24,355 nt of DNA from JBEKDJ01 sp050014415 (GTDB lineage: Bacteria; Desulfobacterota; BSN033; UBA1163): the NCBI GenBank assembly GCA_050014415.1, contig JBEKDJ010000038.1, positions 1 to 24,355 on the forward strand, in the 5' to 3' direction. A program made the position numbers and the translations under genes. Shown here one piece after another: positions 6,839 to 14,744 of this stretch. A model generated the notes under the pieces. The model ran no database searches. It was not told the DNA's origin and worked only from the letters and a program-made list of their open reading frames with translations. Each line of letters begins with the position of its first letter. Position 1 is the stretch's first letter.

Positions 6839-8071
6839 ATGGTTTACGAGATCAAAGTTGGGCAAGCTGGCTTCGGCATTACCGAGGGGATCATTGTCCA
6901 GTGGCACAAGAGTGTTGGCCAAAAGGTTCAAGAGGGAGAAACAATCGTCTCTGTTGAAACCGATAAGGTTGTTGTCGAAATTCCAGCGCAGTGCACAGGG
7001 GTTCTCATCGAAATAAAGCATGAGGTAGGAGAAACGGTTCCTATAGGAACTGTATTAGGGACTATTTCCGAAGAAGGGGTTGAAGGGGCAGTTGCTGTTA
7101 GCAAATTGAAAGAAGAAATAGGGGTGAAGCAGGAGGCATTAGCTGCGAAGTCAGGGCTTGAAAAGAAAGAAGAGTTTCTGGCAGGGGGCTTTTCTACCCA
7201 AGAGAAGAAGAAGATTTCTCCTTTAGCAAGGGATATTGCGCGGCGAGAAGGAATCGATCTATCCGAAATATCCGTTGGGAGCGGACCAAGAGGGAGGATT
7301 GTAAAAGAAGATGTATTGAACCTTATTGAAAAGAAAAAAGCTGCTCCCCCAGAGATAAAAAAGGCTGCGGAAAAGATGGAGGAGATGGAAAAGGTGAAGT
7401 TCTTGGGTTGGAGGAAAGTGATTGCAGATCGGATGATTTCGAGTGCGAGGAATGTCCCCCAGGCCAGTACATTAATGGAAATCGATGTGACGGAAATAGC
7501 AAGGCTGATTGCATCAAGCAAAGCAGGGCCGGATCAGGTGAGGCTGACCTATCTTCCCTTCATCATGAAGGCGATCCAGTTGGGCATTCATGTGGCACCG
7601 GAGATTAATGCCTACTGTTATGAGGATGGATTTGTCTTACAGAAGGACCTGAATATTGGGGTAGCAGTAGACTTAGGGGAAAAGTTGATTGTTCCGGTAG
7701 TCAAAGGAGTCCGGGAAAAATCCATTCTAGAATTGGCTGAAGAAGTACGGGATTTGGCAAAAAAAGCTCGGGCAGAGAAGCTTGAGCCCAAAGATGTGGA
7801 AGGAGGGACGATTACCATTACCAATCTTGGGCCTTTTGGGGCATATGCAGCGGTGCCGCTCATCCTTCAACCACAGACAACGATTATCGGCATTGGGGCC
7901 GTTCAAGAAGAGCCTTCGGTGGTGAATGGATCGATCGAGGTCAGAAAGAGAATGATGGTTACCGGTGTTTTCGATCACCGGGTGATTAATGGGGCCTCTG
8001 GTGCAAGATTTCTGAGAGAATTGAAAACGCACCTGGAAGATCCGAAGGGTTTGATTTTAAGGATGCGTTAA
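6839..8071 (+). CDS. Dihydrolipoamide acyltransferase (E2) of the 2-oxoacid/acetoin dehydrogenase complex
   Basis: Core E2 that carries the acyl group on a lipoyl lysine and transfers it to CoA. The 410-residue layout is complete: one lipoyl domain (about 1-77) with K43 in ETDKVVVE; a charged linker; a peripheral subunit-binding domain (about 125-163, SPLARDIARREGIDLS...GPRGRIVKEDV); a second linker rich in E, K and A; and the catalytic domain from about 184. The active-site motif reads D379-H380-R-V-I-N384-G. The usual DHRxxDG has Asp where this protein has Asn. AGGAGG precedes the ATG. E1-beta lies 12 bases upstream and E1-alpha 17 bases downstream, so the three must be co-translated. A single lipoyl domain is common in Gram-positive-type and acetoin/branched-chain E2s. 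Confidence 0.94.
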   Translation: MVYEIKVGQAGFGITEGIIVQWHKSVGQKVQEGETIVSVETDKVVVEIPAQCTGVLIEIKHEVGETVPIGTVLGTISEEGVEGAVAVSKLKEEIGVKQEALAAKSGLEKKEEFLAGGFSTQEKKKISPLARDIARREGIDLSEISVGSGPRGRIVKEDVLNLIEKKKAAPPEIKKAAEKMEEMEKVKFLGWRKVIADRMISSARNVPQASTLMEIDVTEIARLIASSKAGPDQVRLTYLPFIMKAIQLGIHVAPEINAYCYEDGFVLQKDLNIGVAVDLGEKLIVPVVKGVREKSILELAEEVRDLAKKARAEKLEPKDVEGGTITITNLGPFGAYAAVPLILQPQTTIIGIGAVQEEPSVVNGSIEVRKRMMVTGVFDHRVINGASGARFLRELKTHLEDPKGLILRMR

Positions 8072-8088
8072 TTCAGGGAGGTTATGGA

Positions 8089-9072
8089 ATGAGAATATCA
8101 GAAAAGGATTTAAGGCAGATGCTTTACTGGATGGTGCTCGGTAGAAGATTTGAAGAGCGCAAGATGGTGCTTCATCGTCAAGGTCGTATCCGTGGCCATC
8201 TCCATCCTGGTCAAGGTCAGGAAGCGGTCCACATAGGGACCTGTTATGGTTTGGGAGAGGGAGATTATATAACGCTTTCCCACCGTGGAAAGGAACCTGA
8301 ATTAATTAAGGGGTATAGCCTGAAAGATATGATGGCAGGGCAGATGTGTAAAAAGGAGGGAATGGGAGAAGGAAGGACTCCTACGGGTTCCCATATGTAT
8401 GGGGATCTCTCCAAAGGGATTATTCCATCTCCGGGCATTATTGGTTCGATCATTCCTGTGGCAGCTGGCGTAGGCCTTGGTCTTAAGTTGGAGCGGAAGG
8501 GAAGGGTGGTGGTTTGTATCTTTGGTGACGGTGCCACGAACAGAGGGGACTTTCATGAAGGATTAAATCTGGCTGCAGCACTCCACTTACCCGTCATATT
8601 TGTTTTAGCAAACAATGGATTAGCTATCTCTACGGTACTTCAAAAGGCCACGGCAGGGCTCAGCCAACTTTCCGTGCGTGCTGCCGGCTATGGAATACCT
8701 GGGGTATCGGTAGACGGGAATGACGTTCGTAAAGTCTACGAAGAAGCCGGCAGGGCAATTGAGAGGGCAAGGAAAGGAGAAGGCCCAACCTTGCTGGAAT
8801 GCATGATTCAGAGGTGGACAGGTCATTCCATGAGCGATCCCGATACCTATCGAACCGAGAAAGAAAGGGAAGAGGCAAGGGAGAAAGATCCGGTCCTGAG
8901 GTTCAAGAAGGAATTAATTGCTGAAGGCCTATTGTCCGAGGATGAATATATGGAAATAGAGCAGCGCGTGAAGAAGGAAATTGAAGAGGCCATTCACTAT
9001 GCAGAAAAGGAATGTACAGACATCGATCCTGATCCATCTGACGTTTCAAGAGGAGTCTATGCAGCCAGTTAG
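8089..9072 (+). CDS. 2-oxoacid/acetoin dehydrogenase complex, E1 component alpha subunit
   Basis: Alpha chain of E1, binding the ThDP diphosphate. In the 327-residue product the ThDP motif runs from G146-D-G148 through N153?-RGDFHEGLN to the paired N175-N176 (VLANNGLAIS). The conserved phosphorylation-loop-like GHSMSDPDTYR is at 245-255. The N-terminal loop reads SHRGKEPELIKG (64-75), without the RGHGH typical of AcoA-type acetoin enzymes, though GSHMYGDLSKG..G..GIIGSIIPVAAG resembles that group. Leu178 replaces the Tyr commonly found in NNxYAIS. It lies directly after E2 with GGGAGG before the ATG, and its last 14 bases overlap the VOC gene. Order beta-E2-alpha with the E3 gene further downstream marks an unusual operon. 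Family is certain; substrate is not. Confidence 0.92.
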   Translation: MRISEKDLRQMLYWMVLGRRFEERKMVLHRQGRIRGHLHPGQGQEAVHIGTCYGLGEGDYITLSHRGKEPELIKGYSLKDMMAGQMCKKEGMGEGRTPTGSHMYGDLSKGIIPSPGIIGSIIPVAAGVGLGLKLERKGRVVVCIFGDGATNRGDFHEGLNLAAALHLPVIFVLANNGLAISTVLQKATAGLSQLSVRAAGYGIPGVSVDGNDVRKVYEEAGRAIERARKGEGPTLLECMIQRWTGHSMSDPDTYRTEKEREEAREKDPVLRFKKELIAEGLLSEDEYMEIEQRVKKEIEEAIHYAEKECTDIDPDPSDVSRGVYAAS

Positions 9073-9508
9073 CTTTATCCATCACGCAGCCTTCACAGTA
9101 AGCAACATGGAAAGATCGATAGCTTTCTATCGAGACATATTAGGGATGGAGGTTGTCTGGGACTCGGTTCAGGAGGGTGTGAGGTATGAAGGGTTGGTTT
9201 GCGATAAAATCACGGGCTGTCCGGGGACTGAGCAGCGCGTCGTGTATATGGGCATTGGTGGAAGTTTTTTAGAACTCGTCGAATATAGTCCCACTGGAAA
9301 GGCATTGGAAGATCACAAAGCGAGCGATATCGGAGCATCTCATATTTGCTTCAAGACAGATGATATTAAAGCACTTTACAAAAGGCTTCAATCGAGCAAT
9401 GTGAAGGTGCACTGCAGTCCACAAGAAGGCATTTCAAACTTGATCATGTATTTCAGGGATCCTGATGGGATCATTCTTGAGGTGATTGAAGGAAAAACGA
9501 AAGTCTAA
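9059..9508 (+). CDS. Glyoxalase-fold (VOC superfamily) protein, epimerase/glyoxalase I-like
   Basis: Small metal-dependent enzyme of the vicinal oxygen chelate superfamily, 149 residues, two paired beta-alpha-beta-beta-beta modules. The candidate metal ligands sit in the expected places: H9 (IHHAAFTV), E72 (FLELVEY), H95 (ASHICFKTDD) and E141 (GIILEVIEG), with MERSIAFYRDILG after the first strand. The start chosen is the ATG at 9059-9061, three bases after AGAGGAG, giving a 14-base overlap with the E1-alpha gene. A longer in-frame start at 8981 would lie deep inside that gene and adds non-homologous residues. Translational coupling to E1-alpha suggests it acts on the same pathway, for example as an epimerase or isomerase of a CoA ester or hydroxyketone, or as a lyase. 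The VOC fold is used by too many enzymes to be more exact. Confidence 0.85.
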   Translation: MQPVSFIHHAAFTVSNMERSIAFYRDILGMEVVWDSVQEGVRYEGLVCDKITGCPGTEQRVVYMGIGGSFLELVEYSPTGKALEDHKASDIGASHICFKTDDIKALYKRLQSSNVKVHCSPQEGISNLIMYFRDPDGIILEVIEGKTKV

Positions 9509-9577
9509 AGGTGAGGCTGTATTTGAGAGAGCGATGTCATTTAAAGGGTCATCATCTCAATGAAAGGAGCTGGTCCT

Positions 9578-10399
9578 ATGAGGCTGAAGGATCGTGTTGC
9601 GGTCGTGACCGGAGGTGGCGGTGGTATAGGTAAAGGGATATGCCTTTGTATGGCCCGAGAGGGTGCACATATCGTCGTGAGTGACCAGAATCGATCCTCG
9701 GCAGAGAAGGTGGCTGCCGAGATTTCGAAGCTGGGCAGGAAGACTTTGGCCATTCAAACCAATGTTTGCATGGCAAAAGATTGTAAAGATCTCATTGAGT
9801 TCAGTTTGAAAGAAATGGGGCAAATCGATATCTTGGTTTGCTGTACCGGTGTTCCCGGCTATTCTGACAAGACCATTATCAGCGATGAGATGACCCGGGT
9901 TGAAAATATCTCTGAGGACGACTGGGATTTGACCCTTAATACGAACCTGAAGGGGGTCTTCCTGTGCAACCGGGCCATTGTACCCTACTTTAAGCAACAA
10001 AGGAAAGGCAAGATCATTAACATTTCTTCCATCGCCGGGCGGAGGGGTTCAGACTGGCTTCCGCACTATTCTGCGAGTAAGGCGGGTGTGATCGTTTTTA
10101 GCCAGGTAATGGCCATTCAACTGGGGCCTTATAATGTCAATGTGAACACGATCTGTCCTGGATTTGTTTGGACTTCCATGTCGGTGATTGCTGGAAAAGT
10201 AATGTCGAAAACATACCCCCAGTTTAAGGACATGAATCCCACTGAAGTTTTCAATGAAATCATCAGGACCCGGGTCCCTCTAGGGAGACCTCAAACACCG
10301 GATTCGATCGGCAATGCTGCGGTATTTCTTGCCTCTGATGAGGCTGAAGATGTTACAGGACAAGCCATCAATGTAGACGGTGGAGTAGTCTTCAATTAA
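9578..10399 (+). CDS. Short-chain dehydrogenase/reductase (SDR), NAD type
   Basis: Classical SDR of 273 residues. It shows TGGGGGIG (11-18), D36 after the second strand (NAD preference), N123 in NTNLKG, S151, Y164-SAS-K168, and a C-terminal GQAINVDGG typical of 3-oxoacyl-reductase or polyol-dehydrogenase-like members. ATG at 9578 follows AAAGGAG by eight bases; the ATG six codons upstream lacks a ribosome binding site. The stretch between strand 4 and helix 4 (SDKTIISDEMTRVENISEDDW) is longer than usual for the family and may shape the substrate pocket. It lies between the VOC gene (69 bases upstream) and the alcohol dehydrogenase gene. Probable role: oxidation of a secondary alcohol or reduction of a ketone on the route to the E1 substrate. 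Confidence 0.9.
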   Translation: MRLKDRVAVVTGGGGGIGKGICLCMAREGAHIVVSDQNRSSAEKVAAEISKLGRKTLAIQTNVCMAKDCKDLIEFSLKEMGQIDILVCCTGVPGYSDKTIISDEMTRVENISEDDWDLTLNTNLKGVFLCNRAIVPYFKQQRKGKIINISSIAGRRGSDWLPHYSASKAGVIVFSQVMAIQLGPYNVNVNTICPGFVWTSMSVIAGKVMSKTYPQFKDMNPTEVFNEIIRTRVPLGRPQTPDSIGNAAVFLASDEAEDVTGQAINVDGGVVFN

Positions 10400-10516
10400 G
10401 TCATTTGGGAGGGTGTAAAAGACTGTCTAAAGGATTCATGAGCTAAAGGGCTTCTTTTTTACCCAGGATACTTGCAGCAAATAATGTGAATCAATCATAG
10501 CCAGAGGTGATCGACA

Positions 10517-11566
10517 ATGAAAGCCGCGGTACTCGTTGATTTGAGAAGAATAGAAATTCAAAACAAGCCGAAACCTGTGATCCAATCAGGTGAGGTGCTG
10601 GTGAAAGTAGAATATTGTGGGATATGTGGTTCGGATGTCCATGGTTACCAGAATGGCATCGTCATCCCAGTGGGTACAGTAATGGGACACGAGTTCAGCG
10701 GTGTGGTCGCTGAGGTCGGTGCGGGGGTTTGCAGTGTCCAGCCCGGAGACCGGGTTGTCGTAAAACCATCTGCTCCATGCCGAAATTGTTACTGGTGTCG
10801 AAAGGGGCAATATTCAATCTGCCCTAATCGTCGGAAAACGGTCATTGGCGTTAATCCAGAAAACGATGGCGCCTTTGCAGAATACGTAAGGGTCAGGTAT
10901 CCTGGACAAATGCTTTTTAAGCTGCCTTCCGGTTTAGAGGCAAAGGAGGCTGCTCTCGCCGAGCCTTTTTCCATCGCTCTCCATGGGGTAAGGCTCTCGC
11001 GATTCAAATCCGGAGATTGCGTCATGATTATCGGGGCTGGAATGATCGGCCTTGCTGTTCTTCAGCTTCTGAAGCTAGTGGGCACCAGTAAAATCATCGT
11101 TTTGGAAATTTCAGAAAAAAAGTCTTTGGTCGCCCAAGCATTGGGAGCTGACATCGTCCTTGATCCAATTTCTGAAGGGGAAGGCTTAAGAGACCGCATT
11201 TTTGATCTCACAGGTGGAATCGGTGCGGATAGGGTTTTTGACTGTGCGGGTGTACCGATGGCATTTCAAACGTCCATGGATTGTGTCAAGAGCGGCGGTC
11301 AAATATTGGTGATAGGAGTCTATGAACAAAATGTACCTTTCAGTCTTTACAACCTGTTGCACAGGGAGATAGAGGTGAAGGGAGTTTATAGCAGCTATGA
11401 CGAATTCCAAGAGGCGATCGAGCTGTTGGCGAAGGGGAAAATCAATACCGGTTTATTTATATCCAACATCATCTCACCAAAGGATTTGGTGGAAAAAGGG
11501 TTTGAGTCTCTGCTCGCCTCCAGAGACCTGATTAAGATAATCGTGAGAATGGATGAATGGCAGTGA
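10517..11566 (+). CDS. Zinc-dependent alcohol dehydrogenase (MDR superfamily; butanediol/threonine/sorbitol dehydrogenase-like)
   Basis: Medium-chain NAD-dependent dehydrogenase, 349 residues. Catalytic zinc ligands are C37 (CGICGSD), H58-E59 (GHEFSG) and E149 (AEPFSIALHG). The structural zinc site is intact with C88, C91, C94 and C102. The Rossmann fingerprint GAGMIG is at 173-178 and E197 at the end of the second strand indicates NAD. The overall pattern matches the 2,3-butanediol/threonine/sorbitol dehydrogenase group rather than ethanol dehydrogenases. AGAGGTGATCGACA precedes the ATG. The gap of 117 bases after the SDR gene shows no clear terminator. With an acetoin-type complex in the same operon, a diol such as 2,3-butanediol is one candidate substrate, but this is inference from context only. 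Confidence 0.92.
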   Translation: MKAAVLVDLRRIEIQNKPKPVIQSGEVLVKVEYCGICGSDVHGYQNGIVIPVGTVMGHEFSGVVAEVGAGVCSVQPGDRVVVKPSAPCRNCYWCRKGQYSICPNRRKTVIGVNPENDGAFAEYVRVRYPGQMLFKLPSGLEAKEAALAEPFSIALHGVRLSRFKSGDCVMIIGAGMIGLAVLQLLKLVGTSKIIVLEISEKKSLVAQALGADIVLDPISEGEGLRDRIFDLTGGIGADRVFDCAGVPMAFQTSMDCVKSGGQILVIGVYEQNVPFSLYNLLHREIEVKGVYSSYDEFQEAIELLAKGKINTGLFISNIISPKDLVEKGFESLLASRDLIKIIVRMDEWQ

Positions 11567-11678
11567 GAGGCGACTTGCTTCAATAAATGTTCCTGGTAAA
11601 ACTACCATTTTGGAAGAAGGCATAGACAAAGTCGGTAATTATGAATCGTCGCCTTCCTCTTCTAGAAGGAGAAACTGA

Positions 11679-13091
11679 ATGGATGTTCCAACAGAAAGAT
11701 TTGACTTAATCATTATCGGGAGTGGTCCAGCAGGATACCTCTCGGCAATTCTGGCCGCACGAAAAGGAGTTTCGACTGCAATTATTGAGAAAAGCGATTT
11801 GGGAGGGACATGCCTCAATCGGGGATGTATTCCTACTAAGACACTGCTTCATGAAGCCCTCCACTGGAATCACATTGCAAATTCTGGATTGATGAGAAAT
11901 AGAGCGGAAGCAGCTTCTTATTTTAGATACGCTTTGGAGAAAAAGAACGCTGCTGTAAACCAAGTGGTTTCAGGTGTTCGCACAATATTGAACCGGGATC
12001 ATATTACAGTTGTTCTTGGAGAGGCCTCCTTTATCAATCCGAGAACGCTCTCAATTAAAAGGGACGGGAAGATCATTGGAAGATTGGAATCGGATCGAAT
12101 CCTTATTGCGTCGGGGGCAGTTCCCGCGGAATTACCCCTTTTTGAAAAAGATGGACAGTGGGTCATCGGGAGTGACGAAGCACTCAATTTAAACGATCTC
12201 CCTACGAGCATGGCTATTGTGGGAGGAGGAAGGCGGGGGGTGGAGTTTGGTACGCTCTTCAATACGTTCGGGGTACAGGTAACCCTTATTGAGAAAGAGA
12301 GTCGAATCCTTCCCAAAATGGATCGGGAGATCTCCGTCCGATACAAGGGTTTATTGTCGAAAAGAGGAGTAAAAATATTGACGGACGCACAGGTTGCGGC
12401 AGCTGACATATCAGAGAAGAAAAAAGTAGTCACGCTCAGCATTACGCAAAAAGGCAAGGAGGAAAAGTCAGAGTTTCAGAAAATACTGATTGTGGGGGAC
12501 AGACGTGGAAATACGGATGGACTTGATCTTGAAAAGGCCAACCTCAGTTTGGAAAACGGTTTCATTTCGGTAGACTCCCGGATGAAAACCCACTCTCCTG
12601 GGATCTATGCCGCTGGAGATATAGTCGGCAAATGGTTTTTCGCCCATAAGGCGTTCTTTGAAGCAAAGATAGCGGTTAATAACCTTTTGGGCGAAGAGAA
12701 TGAAGTGGATTACCAGTTCGTCCCAATCTGCCTCTATTCCTACCCCGAGGCTGCCTCCATAGGTCTCAGCGAAGAAGAGGCAAAAGGAAAATGGGGAGAG
12801 ATCAAGATTGGAAAATTTCCATTCGTCGGATGTGGCAGAGCCGTCGCCGCTTCAGAACAGGATGGGATGGTAAAAATCATTTCAGAAGCCAAATATGGCG
12901 AGATTCTCGGGGTACATATCCTTGGTCCTTGCGCGACGGAATTGATCCATCTGGGTGCCATGGCCATGAAGCATGAAATCGGAGTCGAAGACATTAAAGA
13001 GATGATCTTTGCCCATCCCAATTTCTCTGAGGCGTTCTATGAAGCGGCACTCGATACGAGCGATGAAACAGTCCATATCATGAAGGGGTAA
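11679..13091 (+). CDS. lpdA: Dihydrolipoamide dehydrogenase (E3), divergent
   Basis: Flavoprotein disulfide reductase that reoxidises the E2 lipoyl groups with NAD; 470 residues. FAD site G14-S-G16-P-A-G19 near the N-terminus, redox disulfide C45-LNRG-C50 in the standard GGTCLNRGCIPTK context, and catalytic dyad H446/E451 in HPNFSE near the C-terminus. Several otherwise strongly conserved spots differ. The NAD fingerprint reads GGGRRGVEFG, where E3 normally has GGGYIGxE. The strand usually reading VGRRPNT is VGDRRGNT. FFEAK replaces the common AEEEG after AHK. GAAGGAG precedes the ATG. It is separated from its E1/E2 partners by three genes but remains in the same strand series. An E3 role is most likely; another NAD(P)H-disulfide reductase of the family is the alternative. 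Confidence 0.87.
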   Translation: MDVPTERFDLIIIGSGPAGYLSAILAARKGVSTAIIEKSDLGGTCLNRGCIPTKTLLHEALHWNHIANSGLMRNRAEAASYFRYALEKKNAAVNQVVSGVRTILNRDHITVVLGEASFINPRTLSIKRDGKIIGRLESDRILIASGAVPAELPLFEKDGQWVIGSDEALNLNDLPTSMAIVGGGRRGVEFGTLFNTFGVQVTLIEKESRILPKMDREISVRYKGLLSKRGVKILTDAQVAAADISEKKKVVTLSITQKGKEEKSEFQKILIVGDRRGNTDGLDLEKANLSLENGFISVDSRMKTHSPGIYAAGDIVGKWFFAHKAFFEAKIAVNNLLGEENEVDYQFVPICLYSYPEAASIGLSEEEAKGKWGEIKIGKFPFVGCGRAVAASEQDGMVKIISEAKYGEILGVHILGPCATELIHLGAMAMKHEIGVEDIKEMIFAHPNFSEAFYEAALDTSDETVHIMKG

Positions 13092-13239
13092 CGGAGGAAT
13101 CAACCACGGCCATAATAGATATCAGGCCATTGGGCATGAAAGGAGGTGGCAAGGATAGAGTGAACCGATTGGGGAGATCAGGTTTGTCGTGATGTAAGCT
13201 TAAAGAAGAAAGCAAGAAAATGAAAGGAGGTAACAAGAA

Positions 13240-14481
13240 ATGAGTAGCAAACACTTCAGATCAGTCATTTCCGTAATGATGGTGATGTTCTTTATGGCAG
13301 GAGTTATCGTCAGTTCTTCGGCAGCTCAACAGACCAAGACAAAAATGATTACGATTGGTACGATAATGCCGGTTTCCGGGCCACAAGGAGCGATTGGTCT
13401 TGCCTGGGATCGTGGCTGGGAATTGGCTACTGATTATGTGAACGGTAAGGGTGGCATCAATATCGGGGGTCAAAAATATACTGTTAAGCTTATCCAAGAG
13501 GATGGGAAGGCGAGCCCGGAGGCATGTAGTGCTGCTGTAAATAAGCTTGTCTACCAGGATAAGGTGGATGTCGTGCTTGGTGAACTCATGGAGAATGACT
13601 CCCAGGCCATTTACAAGATTCTCATGGAGGCCGGTAAGTTTCACTGGCTGGCATGTGCGACCAATCCCCCTCCATTAGGTCCATGGGGTGCCAAGAAAGA
13701 GATCCCCTATCTGGCTTTAATGTGTCCAGGGCCTCATGTGGGATTTCCCGGTTTGTTTGCGTATGTGAAACAGGCTTACCCAAAGGCGAAGAAGGTGGTG
13801 ACCACCGATAATACTTACTCCCACGAGCCAGTGATCGAGTATACAAAAAAGGAACTGGTAAAACTAGGGTTTGAGGTTTTGGGTGTTGAACGGTTTGATC
13901 TGGCTGCTACCGATCAGTATCCTTTTGCGACCTCAGTCCTAAAGCACAAGCCGGATTATGTCAACATTGCGATGTGTTCTCCAGATCAAGAAGGTGCTAT
14001 TATCAAAGCATTGCGTGAACAGGGTTTCAGTGGACCCATTTCAAGTGCCAACCCGGTTGCCCCTACTTACCCTATGACGATAGCTGGACCGGACAAGGCT
14101 CATGACATAATATGTCTCTCACCATATGCTATGGGTGACGACGTACCACAATTGATGAAAGGCGTGGTAAAAGCCTGGAAAGCAAAGTGGAGCGAGGAAT
14201 TTTCCGCTGACTCCTTGATGGCTTATGATGAAATCCTGGCCATACAAGCGATATTTGAAAAAGCGAACACAAGTGATATCATCAGCAATCGGGATCTCAT
14301 CATGAAGACTTTAGAAAGCATGACCAAACGCGGGGACGCCATGACAACCTCCGGGCCCGGGTGGTTTGGTGGCTTAAAGACCATTGGGGCCAACCGCTGG
14401 CTGCTCAGGCCATTCACCGTCAGCCTGCTCAAGGATGGGAAGATAAAGAATGTAAAATGGATTGACCCTGTATTCCCATAA
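13240..14481 (+). CDS. Periplasmic substrate-binding protein of a Liv-type ABC importer
   Basis: Type I periplasmic binding protein (Peripla_BP_6, LivK/amide-binding group), 413 residues. Residues 1-29 form a signal peptide (SKHFR, hydrophobic VISVMMVMFFMAGVIV, then SSSAA before Q30). The mature protein starts with ITIGTIMPVSGPQGA, contains NGKGGINIGGQKYTVKLI and shows the two-lobe pattern of the family, ending with a KNVKWIDP strand. AAAGGAGG precedes the ATG by a good distance. Such proteins bind amino acids, short amides, aromatic acids or other small carboxylates. This gene precedes the transporter genes and directly follows E3, so the imported ligand is probably the pathway substrate. 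Strong translation signal and the hairpins after it fit higher expression than the downstream membrane genes. Confidence 0.93.
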   Translation: MSSKHFRSVISVMMVMFFMAGVIVSSSAAQQTKTKMITIGTIMPVSGPQGAIGLAWDRGWELATDYVNGKGGINIGGQKYTVKLIQEDGKASPEACSAAVNKLVYQDKVDVVLGELMENDSQAIYKILMEAGKFHWLACATNPPPLGPWGAKKEIPYLALMCPGPHVGFPGLFAYVKQAYPKAKKVVTTDNTYSHEPVIEYTKKELVKLGFEVLGVERFDLAATDQYPFATSVLKHKPDYVNIAMCSPDQEGAIIKALREQGFSGPISSANPVAPTYPMTIAGPDKAHDIICLSPYAMGDDVPQLMKGVVKAWKAKWSEEFSADSLMAYDEILAIQAIFEKANTSDIISNRDLIMKTLESMTKRGDAMTTSGPGWFGGLKTIGANRWLLRPFTVSLLKDGKIKNVKWIDPVFP

Positions 14482-14489
14482 GTGGGAAT
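14472..14489 (+). other. Hairpin enclosing the stop codon of the binding-protein gene
   Basis: ATTCCCA-TAAG-TGGGAAT forms a perfect 7-base-pair stem whose loop contains the TAA stop. A smaller stem GCCG-TTTA-CGGC with four T follows at 14500-14515. Together they may stabilise the 3' end of the binding-protein message or act as a weak terminator. Confidence 0.35.
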
Positions 14490-14647
14490 TTGAAGTATTG
14501 CCGTTTACGGCTTTTATGGGAGCTGAAGACTAGTGAATAAGTCAGTTGAATAGACCCTCGATATTCGACTTTAAGAGCTTCCGAGCCTTTCCTGTGTGGC
14601 TTCTGCGAGGACTTTTTCGTCTCCGGGTATTCTTAGGAAATGGAGAA

Positions 14648-14684
14648 CCCTTGGTTCCTGAGCCATTCCATCGGGAACCAAGGG
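14648..14684 (+). terminator. Strong stem-loop between binding-protein and hydrolase genes (attenuator or mRNA-stabilising)
   Basis: CCCTTGGTTCC (14648-14658) pairs perfectly with GGAACCAAGGG (14674-14684). The stem can grow to about 14 pairs with one G-T pair, leaving a loop of about 9 bases. A T-run begins only ten bases later (about 14696-14702), so classic intrinsic termination is not ideal. It stands 60 bases before the hydrolase start and fits partial termination or RNA-end protection between a highly expressed binding protein and the rest of the operon. Confidence 0.5.
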
Positions 14685-14744
14685 AGAAAAAGAGATTTTT
14701 TTCTCCGGATAAGTTTTAAAAAAGGCCAGCCTTGGAGGAGACCC

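Noticed and set aside
6928..7521. Minus-strand open frame of 197 codons
   Set aside because: Antisense to the E2 gene; Ser-rich low-complexity composition typical of a shadow frame.
8981..9058. Longer start for the VOC protein
   Set aside because: It would extend 92 bases into E1-alpha and adds residues with no family match; ATG at 9059 has AGAGGAG.
5840..11566. Firm assignment as an acetoin/2,3-butanediol operon
   Set aside because: Gene families allow it, but the E1-alpha loop, the importer and the two hydrolases point to other substrates equally well, so it is kept only as one hypothesis.
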